Below, in pieces: positions 34,970-46,880 of a DNA stretch of 64,000 bases. Position numbers and translations under genes: made by a program. The stretch's first letter is position 1, and each line of letters opens with the position of its first letter. The notes below the pieces were generated by a model. The model ran no database searches. It was not told where the DNA came from and saw nothing but the letters and a program-made list of their open reading frames with translations. This DNA comes from Ailurus styani (taxonomy: Eukaryota; Chordata; Mammalia; Carnivora; Ailuridae), in contig LNAC01000681.1 in the NCBI GenBank assembly GCA_002007465.1, positions 248,001-312,000 on the forward strand, written 5' to 3'.

Positions 34970-35110
34970 GCAGAGGGTTGGGCCTTGAGTCTGGAGCCAG
35001 AAGTTCTGAGTGTGGGTCTTGGTTCTGCCACCTGTGCACAGAGGGGACCCATTTCCCCACCTATAAAAAGGAGGACCTGAACAGGACACTAGTCATTGTG
35101 TGTGCAAGAG
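34970..35110 (+). repeat. MIR SINE
   Basis: 'gggccttgagtctggagcca' and 'cttggttctgccacctgtgc' match the MIR 5' half, followed by 'ccacctataaaaaggagga'. Confidence 0.65.
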
Positions 35111-35289
35111 CTCTCAGGCAACTGGGGTGCAGTAGTGGGCATAGAGCAGAGGGCTCAGGTGAGATGGAAAGAGGGGAAAATTACCCTTCAAGGGGGCCAC
35201 TGAGAACACCAGTAAGTCCCCTTCTAAAAATCTTTCCCCCAAAATGATCCCACACTTCCCGGCTCTCAGCCACAGTAATATTAATAGTA

Positions 35290-35515
35290 AAGGCCATGAT
35301 TCAGTAGGTGTGTATGATAAACCAGATGTTTGACACATACGTGATGTTATTTCTAATCTTGAATCATGATGATATTTGAAATATTTACAACAACTCTGAA
35401 CTATTCTTCTATTTCAAATGAAGAAACTGGTTCTCAAGAAACATGCAGTGCATGGCCAAGGTCACACAGAGAGCTTAAAGCTGGGAGTCACACCCAGGAA
35501 CGTCTGACTGTGAAG
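35290..35515 (-). repeat. MIR SINE, antisense
   Basis: 'caaatgaagaaactggttct', 'ccaaggtcacacagagagct' and 'taaagctgggagtcacaccc' are the reversed MIR core and 5' half. Confidence 0.75.
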
Positions 35516-36758
35516 ATGGCCAGAGAGGGAGAAGCAACAGTCCTGGGATAGTTCTACTGCTGCCCAGAGTGACACTCAGTTGAGGCATGCGGTTTTCTCC
35601 TTGGCAGTCATACACCTAACACGGGTACCACAGTTTGTTACAGTGAGAAGTCCTTCTCCATGTGTTGTCTATTTAAGCCTCACATCCATCCTGCTGGGTG
35701 GTTTTATTTGCACAGGAGCTAGCATGGCTCCCGGAGGACTGTGGCAGCAGCAGAGTCTGCAAGGAGATGCAGAGGGCAATTGGGAAGTTCTGCCAGGCCG
35801 GGCCCAATGATGTGGCCAGTCATGTAGGTGGGGCTGTGGATGCTGGGTGGTGGGGCAAAGTATCCCAAGGGAACTGATCTTGACCTTGTGGACAGAATAA
35901 TAGAACGTTTTTGCCAAATATATCCTGTGGGCCAGGCCTGGTCCAGCCCTGCCTCTCCTCACCAGCCCCTCTCCCATCTTGGAGCTGGCTAGTGAAACAT
36001 GACGGCTTGTTGCTTAGGCTCCCTGACACAGCAGATGTAGGGTCCAGGCTCCAAGTAGACTGAAAGATAATGTGAGGGCCCAGGGCATGGTTCTGGAATA
36101 GGACACAGGAAGTACCAACCTCTGACACAATCTTTCTCATTCCTCAGGATGCTCTAGACTTGCCCTTGGCCCCACAGATGGGCTTAGAAGACATCCAAGG
36201 TCACCCTGAAAGCAGGCAGCCTTGTCCATTGGCTCTCAGAGTCTAGGAGTTGTGTATTATTATTCTCATTTTGCAGACTAGGAACCTGATGTTTAAAGAG
36301 GTTATCTTCCCTCTCTCTTTCCTTGCCCATAACACCGTTAACACTTCAGGCATTGGCCAGGGAGCTGAATGGACCTTAGCGGTTAGCGAAGATGAGTATG
36401 TGTTCCTGAAGTGTTGGGCTTTAAAGTCAGACTCTAATGGGGAAGCTGTGTGGCTTGGTTGTGTCAGGGCAGAAGGCAAGGCTGAGCAAGAGAAGGAAAG
36501 CAGCCTTAGGCAGCAGACTGGCAGCGTGGGCAACAAAACAGGCAGATCTTAGCAGGGAGCCTAATGGTGCAACTTTACTGGTGGTGGAGGGTCTGCAAGC
36601 ATGTACGGGGATAATGTCAGTCTTGTCTTGGAGTGACAGAGTCCAGGAGATGGATGGAGTCATGGGAGAGTGCATTCCCATAGATGGGAAGAATGTGGAG
36701 GCAGGACCATCGACCCAAATATAGGTGGGCTTGGAAATCTATGAGAAGTGGGTTCAGT
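35516..36758. other. Single-copy non-coding sequence
   Basis: No gene recognised. 36250-36300 could be a tiny MIR remnant. Opposed frames of about 100 codons at 36240-36550 have no family resemblance. Confidence 0.4.
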
Positions 36759-36947
36759 GTTCCCTCAGAACTGTGGTTTCAACTTTGCTTGCCTACTGGA
36801 ATTGCTTGAGCCACCTTAAAAATATTGGTAGTTGGGTCCTACCCCACAGAAATTCAGATGCAGTCAGTCTGGGTTGTGAGCTGGGCATTGGTATTTTTAA
36901 AAGTTCCTATGGTGATTCTGATGTGCAGCCATAGTTGAGAACTGCTG
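36759..36947 (+). mobile_element. MER5A-type hAT-Charlie non-autonomous transposon, near complete
   Basis: Begins 'cagtgttccctcagaactgt', continues with 'tcctaccccacagaaattca', 'gagctgggcattggtatttt' and 'gtgattctgatgtgcagcca', and ends 'gttgagaactgctgg'. This is the MER5A order at about 190 bp. Such elements have no genes. Confidence 0.85.
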
Positions 36948-37369
36948 GCTTAGAAGAGGAAGGTAATTGTGCATATCACAGACTGGGCCAGGGGTGAGAG
37001 ATAGAAGTGAACGGTGCATGGTAGCCGTGCAAGGAAGAGGTAACTTAAATGACTCAATCTGTGGGTTCTTAAAACAGGAATTAGAGTTCTTAAACAAAAT
37101 CCTACTAAAATGCCCCACAGATATCTTAAAGTAGCCCTGTGTTGGAAAAAATGGAATAATCATCTAATTTACTTCTTCAGTATGATGAGATTTGCATCCA
37201 TTTGTCTTTTTTGTGACATATCCTTGGATAGTGAGGGACAGTTGGATGCCCCAGGGTTTAGAATTGTGGGACCAGGCTTCAGCTCAGCTCCTAGAGTTCC
37301 TAAATTCATGTGCAAAATAAGTTTGTTTGAAATGCAAACTCCCCACCTCTTGGCCTAAAGACTGGAAAT

Positions 37370-37616
37370 CACTAATGTTTTGTTTTGTTTTTTTTAAGAT
37401 TTTATTCATTTGAGAGAGAGAGAGTGTGTGCACTTGTGCAAGCACAAGTTGGGTAGGTGTAGAGAGGAGGAGAGGGAGAATGAGAAGCAGACTCCCGCTG
37501 AGCAGGGAGCCCAATATGGGGCTCGGGGCTCGATCCCAGAACTCCAGGATTATGACCTGAACCAAAGACAGATGCTTAACCGACTGAGCCATCAGGGCAC
37601 ACCAGCACTAATGTTT
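37370..37616 (-). mobile_element. SINEC, antisense, with target duplications
   Basis: The body spans about 37381-37605: 'ttttttttaagattttattc', a GA-rich middle, 'actcccgctgagcagggagc', 'ttaaccgactgagccatca' and 'gggca'. Target duplication 'cactaatgttt' at 37370-37380 and 37606-37616. Confidence 0.93.
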
Positions 37617-38635
37617 TTAGATGGAACCTAGAAAAGCTGTGTCTAACAAACTAGCAAACTCCCCAGGCAACTACGTGACAAAGATGATCTGTGGCCCCAT
37701 ACTGAGGAATGCTGATTTAGGGACAGGGATAAAGGCTTAATGTATTTGGTTTTCTTAAGAGCACTCTAAGCCATCCTATCAGCATCCGGTGTGAAGAATA
37801 TTCACAGTTTAATGGAAGCTGGAGGGAGGAAAATCAATTCCTAGTGCTCCAATCTAAGTGTTTGTCTAGAGCGAGTGCAAAGGATGTCCCATTAGGTATG
37901 TCTTCACATATCACAAAACTCATGCGGCATCAGCATGCAGAGCTTCAGCCTGTCAAGAAGCATTTCACACTCCACAGCCCAAGGCAGCCTCATATCTGGG
38001 GAAATGCTGAAATCACTCCAGAGCCTTCCACCTGAGGCTGGGGGACTCAGGGCAGCTGGCATCCTGGTTCATCTTTGCTTAAGGCTCTTGTGGTCTGATA
38101 GAGAAGCTCTAAAGGTGGAGGGTTGCCTAGGAGTTTTGCCTGAGGGACGTTGTATAGTTGGGATATTCCATGAATACTCCCTCAGCACCACCAAGGTTTC
38201 TAAGCTGACTAGAATAGTGGAGATGTGTTCATGAGTCCTCATGCACAATAGAAAAGCAGGCCCATGCAAAAGAAAAAGAGACAGATCTGCTTCAAGGAGG
38301 AGTCATCTTGCTTTCAGTTCGGGATGAGCATTTCATTTTATTGTTTCATTGGGGGTATTATTGACCACCCTAACTATGGGGAGAGAGCACATCTCATGCA
38401 TGGTCCTGCAAAAGAATGCCAGGCTAAAGGGAGAGGACACAGAAGAATGGTAATGGGATTCAGGAAGGGGGCTAGGTAGCCAACCCCACTGCAATTCTTA
38501 GACGTGGTTCCTCTTGGCATCTTGCCTTTCCTCATTGAAAGGATTCATGCTGGCTGTCCCTGAGCCTTTGGGGGTTAAGGAGATCATGTCACCCTCCCAC
38601 AAACCATCATAGCTGCGAAGAATAGAGACCAGAAA
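37617..38635. other. Single-copy non-coding sequence
   Basis: 37640-37720 ends with 'ccccatactgaggaatgctg', a possible MER5-like tail continuing from left of the SINEC. Otherwise nothing recognised up to the pseudogene. Confidence 0.4.
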
Positions 38636-39285
38636 GTGAGTTGTACTTTGGAGGAGACCTTTGCTGTTGCTATGACTGTTGCTGAAAGATCGAGAGACCA
38701 TGACAAAGCCCCAAAATCTCTTCGTGAGCAAACCATGGCTCTCAAGAGGAGCTGAAGTAATGATGCAATATTAGGAAGAAATTCAAGAACTGAAGGAAGA
38801 CTCAAGATGTCAGTGAAGGCACGGCTGGGATCAGATGGGGACCGGCAACAAGAACACAAAGAGCTTCAAACATCCCTGGAGGAGCATCAGTAGGCTTTGG
38901 GACTTCAAATGAGCAAGTACTGAGAGCAAACGTTTGGGTTGCTAATGGCTAGCCAAAAGGGTGACCTTGGTGTGATAATGAAATTTAATGAGCATCACTC
39001 TAAGATATTACAAGCCTGTGCTGACCAGGTAATGGCAGTAGCAGCAGTAATGAGGAAAGCCACTGAGATTGGTGAGTATCAGCGTTGCATGAAGTAGGAA
39101 AAGATTTTTGATCTTAAACAGGAAATCAAGGATTTGAGTGAAATCCTTCAAATTCAAGATTCAAGTTTTAGCCTCATGGAAAATGATGCATAAGAAAGTG
39201 CACTCTTTCTTACGCAAAAGAATCCTAATTAAGTTATTAGTCTCTGTCAATTCTTGCCAATTGATTTGAATCTGAGAAGGGCTGG
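38636..39285 (+). pseudogene. FGFR1OP2: FGFR1OP2-like processed pseudogene
   Basis: Intronless decayed copy of the coiled-coil protein FGFR1OP2 (wound-inducible transcript, SIKE family, a partner of STRIPAK-type kinase complexes). The start codon is lost (GTG at 38636) but the frame continues with 'SCTLEETFAVAMTVAERSRD', then 'LREQTMALK', 'EEIQELKE', 'QTSLEEHQ', 'MSKY' and 'LLMAS'. It goes on with 'AAVMRKATEIGEYQRCMK', 'EKIFDLKQEIKDLSEILQI' and near the end 'ENDA' before TAA (39191). Several stops (for example after EEHQ), a small deletion near 38820 and frameshifts prevent translation. The C-terminal end is degraded to about 39285. The isoform copied appears to lack the middle exon between the EQHSK-like and QAHVDQ-like segments. 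A possible polyadenylation signal (AATAAATAAA, about 39461) and A-rich end near 39480-39500 suggest a retained 3' UTR. SIKE1 is a less likely source because the block order fits FGFR1OP2 better. Confidence 0.85.
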
Positions 39286-39505
39286 ACATTTCTGTGCCAT
39301 GGCTCCGAAAAAGCCCCAGGGTTGGCCTGCTACATTAGTTAATTAGTGGAATAATAGTGAATAAAAAGAAATCAACACCTGAATCATATATTACTTTTAG
39401 ATTATGTACAATACACTGGCAGGTGACATTTTTAAAAGATCACCTCTGAAAATGCATAATAAATAAACTAGGCATTATTTTTAAAAAAATATAATTTAAA
39501 AATGA
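39286..39505 (+). pseudogene. Probable 3' UTR of the FGFR1OP2 pseudogene
   Basis: AT-rich sequence running from the decayed coding end to 'aataaataaa' (about 39461) and A-rich DNA. The 3' UTR assignment is an inference from position and the A-rich end; I cannot check it against the parent mRNA. Confidence 0.4.
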
Positions 39506-39529
39506 TTCAATACAGGAGAAGTTCTCAAG

Positions 39530-41765
39530 ATGGTATCATAGGGTAATTCTATGTTTATTTTTTGAGGAATTGCTACTCTCCAAATTGGCTGCACCATTTT
39601 ACATTTCTGTCAGTGATGCAGCAGAGTTTCAATCTCCCCACATCTTTATTATCGTCTCTTTCTTATTAGAACCACCCTATAAACTGTGAAGTGGTACCTC
39701 CCTGTGGTTTTGATTAGCATTTCCCTAATAATGAATAATATTATGCATTTTTTCATGTGTATATTGACCTTCTTCATGTATCTTCCTTGGAGAGATATCT
39801 GTTCATATCCTCCACACATTTTTAGAGTGGCATGTGATTTTGAAGATTCAAATTCATCTCTTGTTGTTGAGTGGTGAAAATTCTTTACACATTCTGGGTA
39901 CAAGTCCACTAACAGATAGGTGATTTGTCAGCATTGTCTCTGAGTCTATGGGATGTCTCTTTTTTTTTTCCTTTCTGATTGTATTTCAAGTTCTTTCCAA
40001 AACAAGGCTCTAGGATTCAAGTATATCCATGGGCTTGGTCCACTGCTGTCTTGTATTCGAGCTTGACTATTCTTTCACCAACATTAAGCCCTAGGATAGA
40101 AGATGTGACAAAGCAGGACCCTCCTCCATGGCAGGAGTCCTTTGCTGGTTTCATAGGTGGCAGTGGCAGCTGGTATGGAAAACACACTGGAACTTTCCCT
40201 TGGAACTGGGCTGTGATGGGAAATGTCTGCCGTGGACATTGTCATCTTTTCCCTGACCCCTCTGCAGCTTCTGAAGACATAGCAGAAAATAATCTTCTTT
40301 GGACATACTGTATAACAATTCCAAAAGGCAAAAAAAAAAAATGCTTCCGATGCATTGTACTTAGCTGATATTTTGCATTTAGTTCAACTGACGAATGAGC
40401 TGATTGATGCCTTTACCTGGAGAGCCAGGTGAGCCCACCTTCTTGAGGAAGCCCACTCCATTCAGATGACAGGCCACTGAGAGATGGAAAGAGTGCAAGA
40501 ACCCTGAGATTATGTGGAAAATTTTCCCTGGAAAGGCAATTTCATAAACAATGTTTTTAAAATAAATGACACCAACCTTCCTCAGGTGCTCCTCAATCAC
40601 TGTTGTCTGTCAAAAAGATGCTTTTATTCTTGCCCTTGGCTTGTCTGCATTTCAAGATAAATTCTCAGATAAACTTCAGATTTGGAAATCCCCAGGTGAC
40701 ATAAGATTCCTATATGCAGCATTTTTATGGCCTGGGGGATTGTTTTGACAAAAACACTACCAAAAATATTCTTCAGGTGAAGCCTTGCAATGGTCCCCTG
40801 CACCAGTAAACTCACCCTATTAATCTTTTGGATGCAAAAAACAAAGGTCAAGGGATGTTTATCTGGCACTCCCAAGACATAAGGCTGCACTTTTAATCAT
40901 CTTAGGTGCACCCTGTCATCTTGTTGCCTCCAGGAATCATGTAGGAACCAGTCCAGTCATGTAAACTTGACCCCTTTTCCTTTCTACTGCTCCTTCTTTT
41001 CCAAAAGTGCTTGCCTTGCTTGAGTAGCTTTGAGAGCTTGATGAGCCTTCCTTCCTTTTTTTATTTTTTCAGATTTTTCTGGAACCAAAGGGATCGTGTT
41101 TCTTTACTCTCTTGCTCCATCATCTTTCCCTCTCTTTACTTTCTTAATGGAATTATTTGAAGTATAAATGTTTTTAGTTCAATGAAGTCCAGTTTATCTA
41201 CTTCTGCAGCTTTTCCTTTGGGTGTCATATTTAAGAAAACATTGCTAAACCCAAGATCATTAAGACTTACTCTTTGTATTTTTTTGTGAGAGTTTTATAG
41301 TTCTAGCTTATACATTTGGGTCTATGATCTCTTTTTGAGTGAATTATTGCATGTGGTGTGAGCTAAGGGTCCAAGGTCATTCCTTTGTCTACAGATATCC
41401 AGTTGTTCTAGCACTATTTGTGGAAAAAATTATTCTTTCCCCAGTAAAATGTCTTGGTATCTTTTTCAATAATAAGCTGGTCATAAATGCAAGGGTTTCT
41501 TTCTGGATTCTCAATTCTAGTCCATTGATGTATCTGTCCTTACACCAGTAGAACATTGTCTTGATTACCACAGCTTTATAGTAAGTTTTGAGATCAGGAA
41601 GTGTCAGTCCTCCCAATTTGGCTGTTCCTTTCATGATTATTTCGGCTATTGGGCGCATATGAGTTCTAGGATTGGTTTGTCAATTTCTGCAAGAAAAGCC
41701 AGCTGAGATTTTGAATCAGTAGAGTAATTTGAAGGATATTGCCATTTTAACAATATTAAGTCTCA
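39530..41765 (-). mobile_element. Old L1 fragment, antisense, split by the RPL7L1 pseudogene
   Basis: 39530-39962 ('gaggaattgctactctccaa', 'ggttttgattagcatttccc') and 41131-41765 ('gtttttagttcaatgaagtc', 'tgtctacagatatccagttg', 'ttgattaccacagctttata') join as one continuous antisense L1 3' region. The insertion lies between 'ggatgtctct' and 'tctctttactttcttaatgg'. Confidence 0.85.
39963..41130 (-). pseudogene. RPL7L1: RPL7L1-like processed pseudogene inserted in L1
   Basis: Full-length intronless copy of ribosomal protein L7-like 1 (an L7/L30-family nucleolar protein of ribosome biogenesis). The coding region spans about 41123-40379 on the minus strand, about 248 codons, near the parent length. 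The frame reads 'RKAHQALKATQARQALLEKK', 'LDWFLHDSWRQQ', '[18 protein letters not shown]' and '[13 protein letters not shown]'. It then reads 'YEIAFPGK' and '[19 protein letters not shown]', and closes with '[10 protein letters not shown]' and TAA. Stops within the N-terminal third (for example after EKKEQ) and a one-base shift near codon 10 break it. Below 40379 lies a probable 3' UTR to a plus-strand poly-T at 39961-39970 (poly-A on the minus strand), with AATACA as a possible signal. The 7-bp 'tctcttt' at 39956-39962 and 41131-41137 is the likely target duplication. Confidence 0.92.
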
Positions 41766-42004
41766 GCCTCCTAGCTCTGACAGATTCACTGGATACGTCT
41801 ATTTATCACTAGTCACCAGTTACCTCAAGGAAGGACACAGAGCACAAAGCTAGTATTTTCCTTTCATCTAAGTTCAGGCTACAACACTGAAAAGCTATAG
41901 AGACATCACTGGGTAAAGTAAGCAGATTGCACTTTGAGTTTTAAAAGAAATTGAGAGAGATTGTTTGAAAATCTTCAGCCTTTTAATCATGCCCCTCAGT
42001 TTTG

Positions 42005-42006
<2 letters not shown>
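41766..42006. other. Single-copy non-coding sequence
   Basis: No gene or repeat recognised between the L1 and the TG repeat. Confidence 0.4.
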
Positions 42007-42042
<36 letters not shown>

Positions 42043-42054
42043 GTGTGTGTGTGT
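42007..42054. repeat. (TG)n microsatellite
   Basis: TG dinucleotides with one 'gc' interruption, followed by 'ttttgttttg'. Confidence 0.98.
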
Positions 42055-43709
42055 TTTGTTTTGTTTTTGCTCATTTTGTTTTTTAGTTTCCATCTGTGCC
42101 TGTATGGTGCTAGTCATTACAGAAAGCCAGTTTATAATGGACAGGCTCTGGCTGTCCTCAGTGGTTAATAATACAAAATCATTGCACCCTGGTAGGACAA
42201 TATTGAAGATGGAAATAAATGTGACTGTTTTATTTTTTTCTCCAGACGCTATGGTGTTTGTTACTCATCTGTTACAGGTCAGTGTTTGTAGCTCCCAGGA
42301 GAAAATTGCTTTTCCCTGAAAATTCACTGGGCCTGGTCACAAGGAGGTAGTCTGCCAGACGAGGTGGAAAACCCCAGTGGAAGTTAAGAGCACGAGTCCC
42401 TCTCCCCACTGCACTTGGGTGAGCAGGGAGTTAGGTGCAGCGGGCACACCGCAGAGGGAGAGATCATCCGCTGTCCCTGCACCTTAATGGAACAACACTC
42501 AGATACAAGAGGTGCAAATTTGGTTGAATTTGTAGAAGCCACAGTTCCTAACCTCATCAGGAGGTGTTGATGTTTTTATCTTGGGCTTGCCAATGTCCAC
42601 TCAACACAGGCTCAGACCTTTCTTCCTCACAAGCTTCCCTCCCAAAAGTCAACAGTGCTGGAATTCTTAGAATGGGAACTTTTTACCCAGGTTTTGCACA
42701 GGGGGCCCTTTGGTCTTTTCATCCCTCAGCCAGGTAGTTGATGGTGGTGATGCTTCCAGCAGGTGTCCCTGTGACTCACTTGACTTACTGAGGGGCCCTC
42801 AGAGGGCTTGGCAAGGAGCCAATGAGATGGCAAATGAATGAAGTGTCAGAAGTAGGTCTTCGGTCTTTGGGTGGATAAGGCAGAGTCTTTTGGGGACCAG
42901 AGTCAGGGACTGTTTGAGAACCATTCTTGACTCCACTCCAGGGTCTCAATCTGAGCTGAGGATTTGGGATCTAGCCACACACATTCTCTTGAGAATTTTT
43001 AAATGTACTACTTATCACAATAACAAGATATATTGTCAAGATAGTGATTTATATGCCACCAGATATTCACTTTCTTTTCCTTTCTGAAAGTAGGATCTAG
43101 AAGAAGGGCTAGACTGGTTAGTGAAGGTTTGAGGGTCAGAGGTTTGGGGTCTGGCTTTCTGGGACCCACCCCAGTCCTTCCCGTGCAGCTCAACTGCACC
43201 TTCAAAGGAGGGTGCACTGGCCCACTGAGGACGCCCTGATTCCCTGAAGTGTGCAGGGGTTGGGTGGACCTGAGCAGGGATGGGAAGCAGGATCATTAGT
43301 AAATCGTTAGGGAATAACTATGAAGTTCCAGTAAAGTAGATGTTTTGCTTATGCCCTTCCCCAGCTGCCGACCAGTAACCTGGACTTTGGTTGAATCAAT
43401 CTTGTTGTTGTGTTTTTGTTTTTGTTTTTGTTTTTTTGAATCTGTACTTTTGTTTTCATAAAACCAAGAGTTATTTAGGGAGGATCAGATCACTGAATAT
43501 ATACAGTGAGCGATTCCTAGGCACTGGGGTGCATTCTAATCACCTGGTAACAGTGGTGGTAAGAGAAACAGCCACCACCCTCATGGGCTGGTGATTGTCT
43601 AAGAAATGGTAAAGGTGGAAACCAACACAGAGGCTACTAGCGGATAGACAGGGCTAGAGGAGCACAGGCAGCCATACAGCATGTAGCCGGAGTGCTAAAG
43701 CTAGTCAGG
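42055..43709. other. Single-copy non-coding sequence
   Basis: About 1.6 kb without gene. 43407-43440 is a (GTTTTT)n run. Confidence 0.4.
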
Positions 43710-43840
43710 GCAGAACTGGTGTTCACTGAGATCCTCAAACAGGTGGTTCATGTAGAAAATCTCACGAAATCCTCCATGAAGGGAGGAGTCCTATGCTCCA
43801 AATGCACTCGGTGAAGCTGAGGCTCCCAGAGGCCAAGAAA
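43710..43840 (-). repeat. Decayed MIR SINE, antisense
   Basis: 'ggtggttcatgtagaaaatc', 'tgaagctgaggctcccagag' and 'gccaag' fit a worn reversed MIR. Weak. Confidence 0.4.
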
Positions 43841-46324
43841 ACCCCCCTTCATCCCCCCGCCCCCGGGGCTGGGCAGAAAGTTATTGCACGATCTGGTTCA
43901 ATTCTGTGTTCTCTGACCCCAGATCCTGTGCTCTTTCTGTTATGCTGCCCACCAGAACCCTCCTCCAGCCCCTCATTTTACAAAGGGTCTCCGAATGAGC
44001 TCATGGGAAGCCAAAATCTGGAGACTTCCACGGTGCTGTGTGCAAAGAAGCCCTCTCTGTGTTTTTTCCTCATTGCGGGAGTGAATGAGAATGGGTTGCA
44101 ACTGAAGTCGGGCAGCAAGACCTTGTCCCAAGGTCAGGGCATCCAAGGAGAAAGTCCTTTAATCCTCATGGAGGAGGAGTCCTGGGGCGCCAAGGAGCTC
44201 CAGAACTTCTCCGACGGTGCCTGGCTGGCTCCCTCCCGCCACCTTCCTGCCTGCCAGACAACGGCTCTCGGGCTCCCAACTGTCCCCATCACACCCTGAG
44301 TGTTGGTGCTATTTTTAAACCCCTCTTTTCTGTGCCCTTTTAATCTGACAGGTGAAGAATTGCTGTCATTTTCACACTGAATAACATTCATTATTCAGTA
44401 TCTGTGGTGAAAGACCTGATTTACTACCTGGGTACTTCCTCCTAAACCGTGCCAAGGAGGCTGTTTTAATACCGAGAGAGAACCGGCTGGGTTTTAGACC
44501 TGCCAACATGACAATGAACGGAGGATGGGCATCTCTGTTTAGGGGGAGGAGAAGGGCACCACGGACTCAGGGGGCGGGCCCTGAGTCACGCCCAAGAAAG
44601 GATCGGCTTTCAAGAATATCTGAGGCTGTCACAATCAGCAGCAGGGAATTATCCTCTGTGTCCGGAACACGGTCACCAAATAAGGACAATGACTTCACAG
44701 AATAATAAGAGTTATCCAATTTAGTGTGCCAAGTGCATTTGCTGCCTTATACAGAAGAAAATCCCATTGCTAAGAGGTCTGCAACCATGTGCCTATCTCA
44801 TGGCACGCATTTGAGCAGCTCCCTCTTGCCCATCCCTCAGGAGGCACAAACCCAGCCACCGCCCAGTAAATGTGTGTAAGAGCGTCAGGAACCCACCTGA
44901 CCAGGGGGGAGAAGTTGCCCGGGCCGGGGGGGGGGTGGTGGCTATGGCATTCTGTGGCTGGCATGGGTGACCCCGCTGGAGGGCCCTTGCTGCAGCCCTG
45001 TGGGGTGCTGAATTTAACCCCTGGCCTGACTTTTCTGAGCGCAGTTCTCTGGGCGGAGCTCCTGAGCACCCTGGCTCTCCTGTCTCTTGCCTGAGACTCA
45101 GTGCCACACAAGCAAATGGATGACCTCAGCTTTCATCTGTCCCAGAGCCCAGGGACACTTGACTGGTGCTTTATAAAGCAGCCCGCATCTCACAGTGTGC
45201 TCTCGCTGTTTGGCTTCCCAAGGTGGAGCTGACAGTACAGACCCAAATTTGAACTTCACACACAGTGCTTTCGGGCTTGCCAGCTGCCGAAATAGTGCAG
45301 GAGGGAAAGAGCTGGCAGAAGGAGAGCCGATCTTCTTCTGCAATCTGTGGCTAGGCTCGGCTCTCTTCCTGCTTTTCCCTACTTTGCTGAGGCCCCTGAT
45401 GGATGTGGCTGCTTCTTCGGTCATGGCCATGGTGAATGCTATAGGCACAGACACTTGTTACGGAACACTGCAACACCGCTTGCTCAGACCAGCGAACGGT
45501 GGGGAGCAGAGGGAGGTGGCTGTCCCCTGTGAATGTCCTGGGACGCTGAACCAGATCAAGGGCTCAGGATCTTGGTACGGAGCTGACCAGGGCCATGCAA
45601 AAACACCAGCAGAGGGGAAGATCCCAAAGAGGCAAGCTCTACAGACCACAGGTCTGCAAGTGAAACAAAGCACACTGCATCTTTGCTTTTGGCTTTCGAT
45701 GACCTAGAGGGGTGGGGTCATTCTGTCACATGCCTGCTATGGTGTGTCCCAAAAAGAGTTTGCTCTACAAGCAGAGGCAGCAAAATGATTTGGAAACTGT
45801 CTTGATTTTTCATGTGGGTGATGTGTTTCCATAGGATAAAAATGAGCTGTTTGTGCCCTCACTCTAAAATGCTAATCTAATTATTTTCATTTTTGACACC
45901 AGAAACAAAATCCAAATATTAACAAATATCCGTTTGTTAAATCAGTGGTCTTGTCTAAAAACACAGCCCTCAAGGTCTTGTTTGCTGGTCACTGTACACT
46001 TACCTATAAACATCGGCTCTGGGCAGTTGCCCAAATGCAGTTTAGGGGAGCCATGCTTCTGTATTTTCGCCTGTGGTTTAGATTTTCAGCTCCCTCTATC
46101 ATTAGAACTATTACAGCATAAGGCCCCTTGGGCTGCTGTCTCCAGGAGCCATCAGGCAGCTATAAGAAAGGGCAGTAGGACATTCTGAGCCCTACCTGTG
46201 CCTCCTGTTACCGCATAGCCTGCTTTGCTCCCTGGATATTGCTGTGCTTCTATGGCTGTACTTCTATGGCTCATATCCAGGAACAGGTGAATACTGGGCA
46301 CTCGCCCATTTGACTGTAGGCACG
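43841..46324. other. Single-copy sequence, possible conserved block
   Basis: 2.5 kb with no gene found. Frames of 168 codons (43793-44299) and 170 codons (45195-45707) are unlike any known family. 44290-44520 includes a 9-bp-arm hairpin (44376-44399, ACTGAATAA/TTATTCAGT), AT-rich in a GC-rich context. Confidence 0.35.
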
Positions 46325-46535
46325 GAAGCTGACATTTACAGAGTCCTTACTACCTGTTAGTGCCTTTATTAATCCTTCAGTTCTCAACATGCTGAAGGAG
46401 CTTCTTCCCACCCCCACTTTTCAGACGAGGAAAATGAAACTTAGAGAAGTCAGGTGATTTGTCCAGGGGCACTCAGACTGAAAGGGGGGAGCTGGGATTT
46501 GGGGCCAAGGCTTTGAGACTCCAAAGACCTACCTT
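46325..46535 (-). repeat. MIR SINE, antisense
   Basis: 'gctgacatttacagagtcct', 'cttttcagacgaggaaaatg', 'aaacttagagaagtcaggtg' and 'gagctgggatttggggcc' follow the reversed MIR. Confidence 0.75.
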
Positions 46536-46764
46536 CCCCAGATCATCACAGCATCCCAGTTTTCTGAAGTGTGTGGAGAGGAGAGCAGGGAGCCTTCCTC
46601 ATGGATGTACAGGTGAGATGCTCATGAGCCTGAAACCCCTGCCTTGGCCATGATCTCCTTTGAGGAAAGTGGCCATGGGTGGTTTTCCCCCCACCATGTC
46701 ATGGCATGCACTGTGTGTCAATCAAAATGACTTCGGCTACCCTGACTGCAACTGATTGGGCCAC

Positions 46765-46880
46765 CAAGCTCTGTGAGAGTGGAACAGTGTCTCTGAACTG
46801 TTGGTGAAGCTCTAGTACCTAGCACATAGTAGAAGCTCAATAAATACTTGTTGAGTGAATGGATAAATGAATGGATGGTG
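46765..46880 (+). repeat. L2-type LINE 3' end
   Basis: 'tagtacctagcacatagtag', 'aagctcaataaatacttgtt' and 'gagtgaatggataaatgaat' are the usual L2 3' end. Confidence 0.7.

Noticed and set aside
43793..45707. Plus-strand frames of 168 and 170 codons
   Set aside because: GC-rich, low stop density, overlapping opposite-strand frames, and no family resemblance.
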